The notes beneath the pieces are model-generated. The model saw only the letters and a program-made list of their open reading frames with translations. It had not been told where the DNA came from and did not search any database. DNA of 45,364 bases from assembly GCA_024243835.1 (NCBI GenBank), contig JALPMN010000629.1, positions 1-45,364 on the forward strand. Direction: 5' to 3'. This document shows positions 29,101 to 37,185 of the stretch, in pieces; position 1 is the first letter of the stretch; each line of letters opens with the position of its first letter. The position numbers were made by a program, and so were the translations under genes. Source of the stretch: Enteropsectra breve (lineage: Eukaryota > Microsporidia).

Positions 29101-32100
29101 CTCCTGTGCTCTTCACTAAGAGATTGTTGTGTATTCACTGCTTTACATAATTCCTGCAGTTCATCTAATATATTAAAACCAAAGTTGTTTATATATTTGC
29201 CAATTTCATTTCTACTTTTTCCTTTTCTTATATCCTCCCTGACTGTTTCGCCATTAAAAGCCAGCAAAAACTCTCCAAATAGAGTCTTAGAATCGTAATA
29301 CGCGGATGCTTCAGGCTTATTAAGCTGATACTCTGAAACAGCCTCAGCAGCGGTAGTGTATTTATTGTGAACGTTACTTAAGAACAATGCCGCCGGTGTA
29401 TCGTTGAGTGCTGCCAAACTGCACATCCATGAAATCTCCTCATCAGCTACTAGCCATAACGGCTTTTCAAGCATTCGTAGCATTAACTTCTTCGTTTCAA
29501 GATATGCGCTATAAGCGTCACGGAATGCATTTCCAATTCCTTTCATTCTCTCTATTCCGAGAAATTCATGCAGTTTATTCATGCCATGCAGACCTGCTTT
29601 ATATTTTTTAAACAAAGTGTTTATTTCCTTTTTATGAATCTTCTCGGCACTCAGATTGGTCTTTGAGCTCTGAAGATAATACTTTTTATAAAATGAGTCT
29701 TTGGGCTCGTAGCACCCGAGTGCCTTTACATAAGCAGCCTGTAGCTGAAGGATTTCTGTTTTCTTTGCATCCACAGCCTCCTGGATTCGTTCAGTGCTAA
29801 AAGCATTTCCTTTCTCTTCTTGGCCCTTCTTTGTTTGTATTTTCCCATAAATTTCCTTAATTTCATCTTTGAGACTTGCTATCTCTTCCCTTGATGACTC
29901 GCACTCAGAAAGCATTGCTATTTTTGCTACGTACTTGATATTTCTTATAGTCTTTTTTATTTTTTTGAGAACGCTCTCCGCTTTTATTATCCACAGCAGT
30001 CTTTCACTAGTGCTGCTTGCATCTGAGTCTTTGACTTTTGCCCCTCCTTTATATAAATACTTTAAATAGCCATCTCTGATGCTCTTAAGCTTATTGAAGA
30101 TTTCCATCTCAGGGAATTCTCTTGTATTTTGTACTTCTATCCTAAAGTAAGGCACCCGGTTGCTTTTTATTAACGCCTGATAATAGTGATATTTGAAATT
30201 AGACTTTCTTGTTTTGTGTGAATCTGTTGAGAATCTTCTGCAGTACCTGATAATATCAATACCATTTCTTATCTTGGCCTTTATCATCTCAAAAATAGCA
30301 CAGCACTGCTCATCATTGTAAATGCGTTGTGTAGTGTACTCGGGAGCCGGCTTTTCTTTATCGCTGTACTCCCCACTAGTGCTTGCTGTCTTTGAAAAGC
30401 TTTTTCCAGTAAAAATGCTTTCCATAACACACTTAACAAGACAGTCCTCATCAAAGTTGGCTGCAGAAATACCAGCCGTATAAACAACCAATCCCTCTAT
30501 TTCGACAGAGATCTTTTCATCCCGCACGATTCGCAGTACGAAGAACTCAAGATTCTTCTGGAGATCCAAGTAAACGGTTTTTCTGAAGTATGAGCCAAAA
30601 TCAATATTGGAAATAATCGATTCAGCGAACATTGAACTACACTTACTTGAAACAAAATAGTCTTTGATTTCCTTGATATAAAAGCTGTAGATGTGAGACT
30701 TTGCATGCTCTTCCAACACGCTGCTCACATTATCGCCAAACAGGCAGATTTTTTCTTTCAGCATGGTGCAGTGGTTAACCAGTGTAGTGCTCCCATGTGA
30801 GCATTCAAGGCCTATTTTACTGTTTAAAACCTCTAAATATGAGGGAGCGAAATATTTCCATTTCAGCCCAACGATTCTTCCAATAAAGCTATCCAAAACA
30901 TCGTCTCTAAAAAGATCATTGTATTTGTCGTATGTGAACCTATAAAAATCAAGAATCTCTTTGATGGTCTCATAGAATTCCGAAATGCTTCTCAGGCCAC
31001 AGACATATTTTTCAATATCAAGGATAGAACTGTACAATAAGAAATAATCCAGGGTGCTGTGTATTTCATTATTGATGTAAGAGACATTTTTGATGGTTGC
31101 GTCTGCATTACTTTCTGCGACATTCTCCATTTCCTCACGTTTGTGCGTTGATATTACTGCAGTGTTCAAAATTCCTTTATATTTTTCTTTGATACTATAA
31201 ACGGTCCGCTGCTGTAAATCCTGGTTGTTTTCCTGCAAAATCTTTGCCAGTGGATGGATCTCATCGCCATCAAGCGCCCTCTCTGCATCACTGTAAAAAT
31301 GTAACTTTTTGTCGTCTTCTTTTAGCCCGGTATAAATATTGTATAGTGTTCTTATTTTGCGCGCATTTGTTTCTTTGGTGTACTGCCTGAACTGCGGATG
31401 CGGTTTTACCCGAGCATATGCGGATGAAGACACTGCAAATTCTCTCAGGGACGTGGCAAGAGCACCCTCATCTTCTTTTTTCATATCGCATGCAGCAATA
31501 AAGGCCTCGGTTGTGGCTATGTATTGCTCAGTAACTGTTTTGAGCACAGAGGCGTATAATTCTGTCTGCAGTGCTTTACATTTGCTCTCACCAATAAACA
31601 ACGTATTTTGTTCTTCAGCACTTCCAATTGCACAATACAAACTGTAGAGATGCTCCACAAGCTGCTGCTTACATACATTTGCGCCTGGCAAGACTGACAG
31701 CAATTCAATTCCCGCTATAAAACATTTAATTTGCCCGATTTTGTCCAGCAGCGGGTCTTTACCGAAGTCGCATTCCTTGGTGTCAGAATTAAGATCGTAA
31801 AAGTCAACGAGTGGCCTGCTCTTGCTGGCCTTACTGTATGCAAAGAGCGTCTCTAAATACGCACAGCAAGTAGTGCAGGCTTCGTCTGGGCTTATGGGGA
31901 AAACTGGCAGCAGCTCAGAAATAAGCGGCATAAACAGGTCTAAAATAAGGAGAAGCATCTTTTCGCGTATTTTACTCGGCAGAACAGTGTGGTGCTGGAG
32001 ATTAGCAAATAGTGTTTTAAAGCGTGCATGAATACCTAGCGCGTGCTTCTCTTCGACTCTGCCGCTGTGAACGTTTTCTGCAATGCATAGCTGTGCAAAT

Positions 32101-32753
32101 TCAGCAGCTGAATATTTTTTAGGAAATACATCTGTGCTTGCAAATTCGAATTCAGCCTGTCTGTAAAAGCTGTAAAATCTATCAACAAATGAAGATATTC
32201 GCTTAAACTTGAAGAGCTCTTCTAGCGTATAAAGCTGAATGAAAGACCTTTGCCTAATGAGCATGCCAGTGATAAAAGCATATTCTGATGAAAAATAGAA
32301 TGATTTGTAAGTCTGTAGCTGGGCGTAGTAGCCAAATATAAACTTTTTGTGGTCTGCGAAATTATCTGGCGAAAGCTCAAGCTGGCTAATAAATCGTTTC
32401 AGAATAAAAATCCATTCGTCTGCTGTGTTAATGATATGCTCATTAAGCTTGTCCATGGGTAAAAAGACATCACCATACTGTGCCCTTGCAAAGCAGTCTT
32501 TCACGGGGCCCGATAGCCCTAGCGAGTTCGTATAGTGTCCAGCTCCTTCTTGTAGAAGCGCTAGAAGCTTCGAAGCCTGCAGGAGTATTTCCTTGTCCTT
32601 TCCTGTTTGTGCCTTTTTGCTCAGTTTGGCTTTATATTGCTGCAGTACCGTTGCCATTGTAAAATTGTTGTTTTCATTTTCAACAGAGGTTTTGTTTATT
32701 CTGCCTGCATCTTCGGCAAGCTGCTGATGCCTCGACTGTTCACAATGCGCCAT
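23124..32753 (-). CDS. DYN1: Cytoplasmic dynein heavy chain, shortened motor
   Basis: A 3209-aa minus-end microtubule motor. The tail is about 1-1130. The linker includes RLYFLSNKKLFAMM (near 1365), matching the RFYFLSNDELLEIL signature. AAA1 is intact: GPSGTGKT (1581-1588), CLDEFNRL (about 1632) and FLTLNMGY followed by LPKNLKDLF. AAA2 keeps FDGPANSKWIEDFNSLFDEN and ATFSRMMVV but its P-loop is GGDHEVEI (about 1849), so it should not bind nucleotide the normal way. AAA3 has GTHGDGKE (about 2057), with Glu replacing Ser/Thr. AAA4 has an intact GPRLSGKT (2289-2296) but no clear Walker B. The stalk coiled coil is about 2418-2748, with the microtubule-binding tip between GSPPAVIREV (about 2548) and ERADKASKACGALLRWLKG (about 2645). 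AAA5-AAA6 are compact and the C-terminal domain is missing. Yeast Dyn1 has 4092 aa. The start follows GCACCC-ATG. Confidence 0.93.
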   Translation of the reverse strand: MAHCEQSRHQQLAEDAGRINKTSVENENNNFTMATVLQQYKAKLSKKAQTGKDKEILLQASKLLALLQEGAGHYTNSLGLSGPVKDCFARAQYGDVFLPMDKLNEHIINTADEWIFILKRFISQLELSPDNFADHKKFIFGYYAQLQTYKSFYFSSEYAFITGMLIRQRSFIQLYTLEELFKFKRISSFVDRFYSFYRQAEFEFASTDVFPKKYSAAEFAQLCIAENVHSGRVEEKHALGIHARFKTLFANLQHHTVLPSKIREKMLLLILDLFMPLISELLPVFPISPDEACTTCCAYLETLFAYSKASKSRPLVDFYDLNSDTKECDFGKDPLLDKIGQIKCFIAGIELLSVLPGANVCKQQLVEHLYSLYCAIGSAEEQNTLFIGESKCKALQTELYASVLKTVTEQYIATTEAFIAACDMKKEDEGALATSLREFAVSSSAYARVKPHPQFRQYTKETNARKIRTLYNIYTGLKEDDKKLHFYSDAERALDGDEIHPLAKILQENNQDLQQRTVYSIKEKYKGILNTAVISTHKREEMENVAESNADATIKNVSYINNEIHSTLDYFLLYSSILDIEKYVCGLRSISEFYETIKEILDFYRFTYDKYNDLFRDDVLDSFIGRIVGLKWKYFAPSYLEVLNSKIGLECSHGSTTLVNHCTMLKEKICLFGDNVSSVLEEHAKSHIYSFYIKEIKDYFVSSKCSSMFAESIISNIDFGSYFRKTVYLDLQKNLEFFVLRIVRDEKISVEIEGLVVYTAGISAANFDEDCLVKCVMESIFTGKSFSKTASTSGEYSDKEKPAPEYTTQRIYNDEQCCAIFEMIKAKIRNGIDIIRYCRRFSTDSHKTRKSNFKYHYYQALIKSNRVPYFRIEVQNTREFPEMEIFNKLKSIRDGYLKYLYKGGAKVKDSDASSTSERLLWIIKAESVLKKIKKTIRNIKYVAKIAMLSECESSREEIASLKDEIKEIYGKIQTKKGQEEKGNAFSTERIQEAVDAKKTEILQLQAAYVKALGCYEPKDSFYKKYYLQSSKTNLSAEKIHKKEINTLFKKYKAGLHGMNKLHEFLGIERMKGIGNAFRDAYSAYLETKKLMLRMLEKPLWLVADEEISWMCSLAALNDTPAALFLSNVHNKYTTAAEAVSEYQLNKPEASAYYDSKTLFGEFLLAFNGETVREDIRKGKSRNEIGKYINNFGFNILDELQELCKAVNTQQSLSEEHRRQHLTSNLTKQLEDEKNKLLYIARFNTFSLFVDEINLIKNSLLLQENILDRIKVIEKHISQMEGISQVALLQKESKSYIKMRDEYYASLRNHTNRANETQVDRIVALNGILDSFAVSIKSYETEFINILNLINIKLDQYRESCGRLYFLSNKKLFAMMKDREVLLAEVARLLGFKETETHENEITALINHSGQNEPEDHKSSTSTGFSFYERIVLCQPIPLSEPLHKLINKLDASLQKTLRDKLDKGETDISQIKEIKYELELKDGTLLPEDEGLEETDFEKRAVLYRNKVISRCRFKDASQLYPHLNIKTDRNELTAENLHAGPYKYKYSYSAPSSFIFTNLTLRIFSSIEIARNKSGLILYGPSGTGKTESVKHYCRAIGQPLVVYCCSEGNEYASLEKIIHGCVLTDSFLCLDEFNRLTRETMSSIAETIALSRGSIKFFLTLNMGYKARSPLPKNLKDLFMEVLVSEPNIKEIAEFYTGDNRLFNFMQELEERVQSSTERVAYYEFGLRALNALAARYKAPYSDALQQLTSKNHNKNFIYNTDINNKYPNDIDINNKYPNDIDINNKYLHIIENIVWLYATSLRKEHRMHLNALLMDIYKIRIDVNLLDRKMLLETTLLRRIALLIEGGDHEVEIMRQIGKYTGYRVFVYNPMNIVSCVKASIGNGAKHSSYSLFGHANTSSDSGASAWRDSPFIEDLRKANGSAAEDEILGKALFIFDGPANSKWIEDFNSLFDENKTICIPSGEIISVEERHRFVFITPTFEELTPATFSRMMVVSKEVVELESLDTMHIETEKYSLNGLYNTNHSFCLTEEQTKFRNDILEHLERQRICVVHGTHGDGKESIIRDLFETTCLFRTLNGKDSELLWSLLNHMACKGSLEKQYELAVFYIRDLDINNSEITEVIREFGKFGSIANKEYKKIKIIVGIENDTRRSASATEKCVMKYLGGAIELLRSKNIKQIICSVFKNASSEIMQVAEFLNKENRAIADILRFVKISQKCEKDENNPECYLNRLFFAYKMIFSDENLKAHLETEFGCKINSIQHCLENDRSFVQCALKNSLNVVVRGPRLSGKTEYVGKILAGLSITNTEKPLVVHWNEHRNSKANAIYTVCNAVAEQIRKNAILIEMEHKEYHLNAVEYLEKRMDEEILRMEKEFMLEKAAMHPSAARFSMLMHPPHCSHKSIRFSNAYKYHDYLEILDERIKYSCAKERSRQLFLARGIANIAKCREKITQLEKDIETKEMGCSERQERLTAVMDEILREKETIEANKIRVNEKKCMLKSKIESEEEVKGSADNKIEDLQTIIEEIKSELGKINKQTISEIKMMGSPPAVIREVIEYVYFFLENREMKNWKELQSYIKKDDFISGIRRKSSEILLYSDSKKESRREDGNKSSSGRLLGVLREKLQQNKELTNERADKASKACGALLRWLKGSIKYSATIDELELLNKQVMSIGGEITEMEKEFIRGEKELEAIEKKLMELERNREETKHEIAAMQKSIEEMKDSKIKFKEVLLKISEEENTWKDVSYECPIKYMEDQIFAYDKKRVFYIAGKDYEQMANDYAQMVSVQETCEEEFSGIKGTVHKMSFDECSRHFFRNSVVISQEDSFLKDEIEKIIEMKQDVVITDVDAFSTEIYKLIKTQMRNKSFNIFLIGNYKNIFAEETYEWAPKKSLAGNKEEKDIEEIENRLLEEIINYEVLHGEHQDGLCDEKLVCEGSSVWCDRILDIKALLDGEREIAAQNRHKKNVENALVGIYECLNAQERIPFGIYRDFVQKHGLLNECIEFCKEDIYDFYSNSMLCTKMLVEATGIEKKRTKEYFEAGLWKEIEIFSWDYCFVTDYGDIAHQLKENIALDEELSAGSSEVNRRIFSLLEEVGSKNILVKNLHLLERGIKRGTNRFFYVIDSNEEHPLKDTARVVYCDSKLEIDEYTKYLHKNINGCAAIVKRHAELVVGGMDFSMKDLKLAEQNNGVCDEYLEELIYSSRMK
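27386..27470. repeat. In-frame 30-bp minisatellite inside the dynein gene, about 2.8 copies
   Basis: Two perfect 30-base units (27386-27415 and 27416-27445) and a partial third (27446 to about 27470), each encoding DINNKYPNDI on the minus strand, at dynein residues about 1762-1790 between the AAA1 and AAA2 modules. The perfect identity of the units implies recent expansion, and 30 bp keeps the reading frame. Confidence 0.95.
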
Positions 32754-32756
32754 GGG
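32754..32756 (-). promoter_or_regulatory. CCC element touching the dynein ATG
   Basis: The minus strand reads GCACCCATG. This sets the dynein start at 32753 rather than at an in-frame upstream codon. CAATATTTG lies about 37 bases further upstream. Confidence 0.5.
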
Positions 32757-33564
32757 TGCATAAATAAAATAATAAATAAACAAATATTGGAGACATACGC
32801 TCCCCACAGCACTTTGAATAGGAATATTATGCCATGGCAGGAAATGAAATTAGTTTTGCGCTCTATTGAATTAACACACTATCCTTCGGCACTGCACAAA
32901 TAATAACTCCAGTATCGTGCACTTAGACAGCTACAAGTATTGGCACGCTCATGCGCGAAAAGTCGAAATTCAGGTCCTGTGTGAAAATTTTTATTTAAGA
33001 GTGGTTTATTTCACAAAAAAGTGCTTTAGTTATGAAGTACCTGGCGAATGCATCTAAAGATTTAAAATAAGCGAAATGTATTTATCGGAATGTTTTCCTG
33101 CATAAATCCATGAACATAAAACGAGCTATTCGTATTACAGTTATAGCTGCTTAGATACCATTAATTGTAACTTTATCCTATCGTTGATATTTTACCAAAG
33201 AGTCGTACACAAGCAGCGTGATTAATTACAACCTATTTGTACGCATCCCAAATAAAAAGGCATTAAAAGCATTGAAGTGACTTCTAAATAGCAACTTATT
33301 TTATTTAAACGCCAGTAGGCTGATTTTGGATGTGCAATCAACATACACACTCTATCTACATAATCCTGATAACGGTTTTACAAAATAAAACAGAAAAATA
33401 AGTCTATAATAGCCCATTTACACCAAAACGTATTTTATAAACGCTGCACATACAACCACAACATTAGAAACTATGAAAGCTATAGATGATGTGTTGTAGA
33501 TAAAAGATATTAAATCGCTTTTGAAAACATAATTTGTTTATTTTAAAAACAAATCGTGTTTATA
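32757..33564. other. Divergent promoter region between dynein and glycerol-3-phosphate dehydrogenase
   Basis: About 0.8 kb, strongly AT-rich, with no supported ORF or RNA. It must hold both 5' regions. ATTTTAAAAACAAATCGTG lies just before the dehydrogenase ATG, which lacks a CCC element. Confidence 0.5.
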
Positions 33565-35343
33565 ATGAGTGCTTGCAACAACTTACTTGCGGCTCTTCTT
33601 AGTATAATAGTAGCTCTAAGCATGGGGTACTATTTGAAATCCAGGAGAAAAAATCCCGATGTAAGTAGAGCTTTTGATAAGCTGGAGACAGAATGGAGAC
33701 CTCCTTCCAGAGAACAAAATATTAAAAATGCTGCACAGACATACTTCGATATTTGCATAATCGGGGGTGGCGCATCAGGGATCGGATGTGCATTTGATGC
33801 TGCACTTCGTGGGTATATCGTTATTCTGATTGAGCGCGGTGATTTGGGCAGCGAAACAAGTTCTAAATCCACCAAGCTTCTGCATGGCGGCGTTAGCTAC
33901 TTGATCAAGGCCGTCAGGGAGTGCAGCATCGCACATTTTCTGTTTGTAAATACAGCCCTCAAGGAAAGATCTTATCTTTTAAGAATGTTTTCGTATCTCA
34001 GCAGGCGTGTAAAAATTATGGTGCCCGTGTATTCAGCAGGCAGTATATGGTTTTACTGGATTGTGTTCAAGTTATACGATATTCTTAGTTTTCCAAAAAG
34101 TATTGGCCGAAGCTTTTATATGTCGCCTGAAAACACTGCCAAACAGTTCGCTATGCTGCGAAAAGAACGGCTGAAGGGCTCGCTTGTGTACTACGATGGC
34201 ATGTTTGAGGATGCACGCGTAAACGTCCTTCTGGGGGCTAGTGCTGCTTACCACGGTGCAACTGTTTTAAACCATGTTGAGCTGATTGATTTGCCTATGG
34301 GGAAAGGCAGCGAGATCAAAGAGGCCAAGTGCAGAGACACCATAACAGGCAAGGAGTTCTCTATCCGGGCTGCAGGATTCATCTCAGCAGCAGGCTCATT
34401 TACCGACCAACTCATTTCAAAGATACCTGAAACAAGCGGATATAGAAAGCCAGCTAAAGAAACCATGGTCCATGCGTCTGGAAGCCACTTGGTACTTCCA
34501 CCATTCTTTGGGCCGGAAGGCATGGGGCTGCTGAATGTACACACGGACGATTCTCGTATTCTGTTTATATTGCCTTGGAAAAATAAGACACTTGTCGGCT
34601 CAACTGAAGAAATACGGAGCTTAAAAAGGCACATTGCACCGAAAAGAGAAGACATAGGATTTATGATAAATGAGCTTAAAAAATATATTACAGGCGAGGT
34701 TGATGGGAATGTGATATGCTCTGCCTGGAGCGCCATAAGGCCGCTGCTACAAGCGGATGAATGCACTGATAGCCCAGATTTGGTAAGGAAATACGAAATT
34801 ACTAGAATGTGTAAAAATATGATTTCTCTATCTGGAGGAAAATGGACTCTATTTCGAAAAATGGCTGAGGAATGTGTCAGCATGGCAATTAGTGCGTTTG
34901 AATTGGGCAAAAAGCGTGTATGTAGCACAAAACGTGCAAGAATAATTGGCTCTTCAAACTATTCGAGGGACCTTTATTTTAGAATATCAACAGTCTTGAA
35001 AGTAGACGAAAAGTACGCACGCCACCTACTAGATCATTATGGAAGCAGGGCGTTCTGCATGAAACCATATCTAGAGACATACCCAGCGAAGATATGTGAA
35101 GAATACGAGTTTAGAGAGGCGGAAATCGTATACTGCATTGAAAATGAGTATGCCATTACAGTTAGTGACATTATTTTTAATCGCTTTCAGATGGCATACT
35201 ACGATGCAGGCTGTGCTCTGCATGTGATTGCCCCAATTGCAAACACGATGCAAAAATACTTCAGGTGGTCAAATTCAGTCAAAGCAAATCATGCAAAAAA
35301 TGCGAAAGATCTTCTAAAAAGTTTCAAACATTCTTTCAGCTAA
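33565..35343 (+). CDS. GUT2: FAD-dependent glycerol-3-phosphate dehydrogenase (mitochondrial/mitosomal Gut2 type)
   Basis: A 592-aa flavoprotein oxidising glycerol 3-phosphate to dihydroxyacetone phosphate. The FAD dinucleotide fold is DICIIGGGASGIG (62-74), followed by IERGDLGSETSSKSTKLLHG (89-108), the family's GTSSxSTKxxHGG signature. Later landmarks: AAGSFTDQL, SGSHLVLPP, FILPWKNKTLVGSTE and LSGGKWTLFRKMAEE. A C-terminal helical domain (about 470-592) matches the Gut2 C-terminal region. The N-terminus MSACNNLLAALLSIIVALSMGYYLKSRR has one membrane segment and then basic residues, fitting insertion into a mitochondrial-remnant (mitosome) membrane. In organisms lacking a respiratory chain this enzyme can pass glycolytic electrons to an alternative oxidase; no oxidase gene is in this window. 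Start ATG 33565. Confidence 0.93.
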   Translation: MSACNNLLAALLSIIVALSMGYYLKSRRKNPDVSRAFDKLETEWRPPSREQNIKNAAQTYFDICIIGGGASGIGCAFDAALRGYIVILIERGDLGSETSSKSTKLLHGGVSYLIKAVRECSIAHFLFVNTALKERSYLLRMFSYLSRRVKIMVPVYSAGSIWFYWIVFKLYDILSFPKSIGRSFYMSPENTAKQFAMLRKERLKGSLVYYDGMFEDARVNVLLGASAAYHGATVLNHVELIDLPMGKGSEIKEAKCRDTITGKEFSIRAAGFISAAGSFTDQLISKIPETSGYRKPAKETMVHASGSHLVLPPFFGPEGMGLLNVHTDDSRILFILPWKNKTLVGSTEEIRSLKRHIAPKREDIGFMINELKKYITGEVDGNVICSAWSAIRPLLQADECTDSPDLVRKYEITRMCKNMISLSGGKWTLFRKMAEECVSMAISAFELGKKRVCSTKRARIIGSSNYSRDLYFRISTVLKVDEKYARHLLDHYGSRAFCMKPYLETYPAKICEEYEFREAEIVYCIENEYAITVSDIIFNRFQMAYYDAGCALHVIAPIANTMQKYFRWSNSVKANHAKNAKDLLKSFKHSFS

Positions 35344-35963
35344 AAATCATTTTAGGATACGTATCTTTTTTGATACTGTTCTTAAAAAGTTACATGGTTT
35401 CTTACCAATTTCATGGAGTTAATACGGTGAGAAAAGCGATGTAATTAAATACAAAATCAGAATGATAGGCATATACACGCACAGAGTATTGTATGTAAGC
35501 TATGCACATGATATTCAGTTAGGAACATATCGTGTGCTTTAACCCTGTGTTGAGTCTTCAACTCTGAAAAATACGTATTAGAGCTATGATCAGCATTCTC
35601 TACAACAGGTGAGGAGAAATTTATTAGAAAAAGACACATTAAAATTGCTTGTTATAATATTTTTATCGTATAAAAATTCTAATAATTAAATACTCATCTA
35701 TGGATAACCATTATTTACAGAATAATACTATTAACGATAGGTTTCATTTGTTTTAGCTTATTTTCATTGGAAAAACTGAAATATTATGAAATGTAACGAC
35801 ACAAGGATTTCAATGAAACACAAGGCATGAAGAACTAATATAATTTTTGCATTGGAGAAGCAAAATTTCTTATCCTGTTTATCACATAAATTTTAATGAC
35901 GCAAGCTTAATAATGTGGCTATAATAAGATTTCATAAAAGCCTGAGCTTTGGTACATGCAATT
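35344..35963. other. Convergent spacer without a recognised gene
   Basis: About 620 bases between the 3' ends of the dehydrogenase and the acyltransferase. AT-rich, with only a chance-like 60-codon frame on the minus strand. No RNA gene seen. Confidence 0.5.
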
Positions 35964-37160
35964 TTATTCCTCTTGCACAACCATAATCTTTTTGATGGTT
36001 TCCAGGCCGTTAGTGCTTTGTTCCAAAAGATAGTTTTTATTATTTTTCATCTTTATATACTCAGTGAGCCAAGAGTGTATAAATTCTGTGTAGGAAAGAT
36101 GTGCAAAATACAATTTCGAGCTTTCTCCAAGCTGTCCATTTTCGGTACCTGAAGAATTTTTTTTTGGATGAGTCTCGGGAAGATTCTTATAGAAGCTTTT
36201 GAAGGATGCCTTGAGAAGATCCCGTTCGGCAAGTGCAGGAGAACTCTTCAGATAGCCATTCCACAGCGCGCTCTTGATCCCTGCAGCCGAAGCGATGGCG
36301 TTTTGCACACGATATGCAAACTCTGCTGGGGTTTCGTTCTGTGCAAGTGACATAGGCTCTAGCCAGTGTATCTCCGCATCAACGCGCCAGCGTGTCATAA
36401 TATAAAACAAGTAGCTTGTGAAGCGCTGATACCTGCGATTCCAATATGGATCCATGATATTCTTTTTAAAACGGACTGCAACGGGAAACACCTTCGCATC
36501 GAGATCAAATGCTCCTTTTTGAAACAGTAAGACGGCCCGATTATTCACACAGGTTCCCTCTGGGAAGATAAGCATGGGAAATTCGCTGCGCTTGACATGC
36601 TCCCTCACCTTAACCACGACACTAAGGCGATCGTGTCTCTCACTTCTTCTGAATGAGATGGAACCTGTTTTGGAAAGAACCGAACTAAATATGAATCCAA
36701 AGAGGCCGCCATGCTGTTCAGAAATGCATGCATGACAGAACTTATGGCTGCTCAGAAGAATGAAATCCAAAAATGAGGTGTGGTTCGCTACATACAAGTG
36801 CCTGTCACTCTCCCTGTGCTTTATCCCGATATGCTTTACATGGCAGCTCCAGATGCATGCCAGATATTTGCACATATAAAAGCACGAAGCCTGGCAAATG
36901 CTGCTTCGATTAGTTGTGGCACCCAGCACGAAACTCACAATAAACACTGCCACACCGAGTAGAAGAAGCAGAACGCGTGCAGGGAACAGAATGAAATAGC
37001 GTGATATAAAGGAAAAGATGTATAGTATGCCACTGCTCTGCATGGTCAGGGATGAAACTGGCTGAAAGCAGTGGTTGAAATCATCCTCCTTTATTGAATG
37101 AGAGCCGAGAACAATCATGTCAATGGCATCATCCAGAAAGGTATTTTTCCTTGAGGCCAT
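35964..37160 (-). CDS. Glycerol-3-phosphate/lysophosphatidate acyltransferase, GPAT3/4-like
   Basis: A 398-aa PlsC-superfamily membrane enzyme. Two hydrophobic segments lie at about 43-80 (GILYIFSFISRYFILFPARV and LLLLLGVAVFIVSFVLG). The catalytic motif NHTSFLD (126-132) gives H127-x4-D132. Motif II-like residues are GSISFRR (167-172), and the phosphate-binding motif is FPEGTCVNN (199-207), followed by FQKGAFDLDAKVFPVAVRF. FPEGTCxNN and the following FxKGxF...xPVAI, DPYWN and TSYL.YxMTxW patterns are typical of ER GPAT3/4 (AGPAT9 group), so glycerol-3-phosphate 1-acyltransferase is likelier than LPA acyltransferase. It converges with the glycerol-3-phosphate dehydrogenase, which uses the same substrate. 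The start at 37160 is fixed by CTCCCC-ATG. AATAAA (35963-35968, minus strand) overlaps the TAA stop. Confidence 0.87.
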   Translation of the reverse strand: MASRKNTFLDDAIDMIVLGSHSIKEDDFNHCFQPVSSLTMQSSGILYIFSFISRYFILFPARVLLLLLGVAVFIVSFVLGATTNRSSICQASCFYMCKYLACIWSCHVKHIGIKHRESDRHLYVANHTSFLDFILLSSHKFCHACISEQHGGLFGFIFSSVLSKTGSISFRRSERHDRLSVVVKVREHVKRSEFPMLIFPEGTCVNNRAVLLFQKGAFDLDAKVFPVAVRFKKNIMDPYWNRRYQRFTSYLFYIMTRWRVDAEIHWLEPMSLAQNETPAEFAYRVQNAIASAAGIKSALWNGYLKSSPALAERDLLKASFKSFYKNLPETHPKKNSSGTENGQLGESSKLYFAHLSYTEFIHSWLTEYIKMKNNKNYLLEQSTNGLETIKKIMVVQEE

Positions 37161-37185
37161 GGGGAGCAAAGTGTAAATTTTTATA
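37161..37185 (-). promoter_or_regulatory. TATAAAAATTTAC...CCCC start element of the acyltransferase
   Basis: The minus strand has TATAAAAATTTAC (37173-37185), then CCCC (37161-37164) touching the ATG. This is the same two-part arrangement and nearly the same sequence as upstream of NSE3. Confidence 0.6.

Noticed and set aside
23124..32753. Midasin/Rea1 as the identity of the giant AAA+ protein
   Set aside because: Dynein-specific linker (YFLSN), AAA1 (PxNLK.LF context), AAA2 (WIE..NSL.D) and stalk/MTBD landmarks (PPAV, KASKACG) fit dynein, and there is no MIDAS domain.
34248..34928. 226-codon minus-strand frame inside the glycerol-3-phosphate dehydrogenase gene
   Set aside because: Lies wholly opposite a strongly conserved enzyme and shows no motif or start signal.
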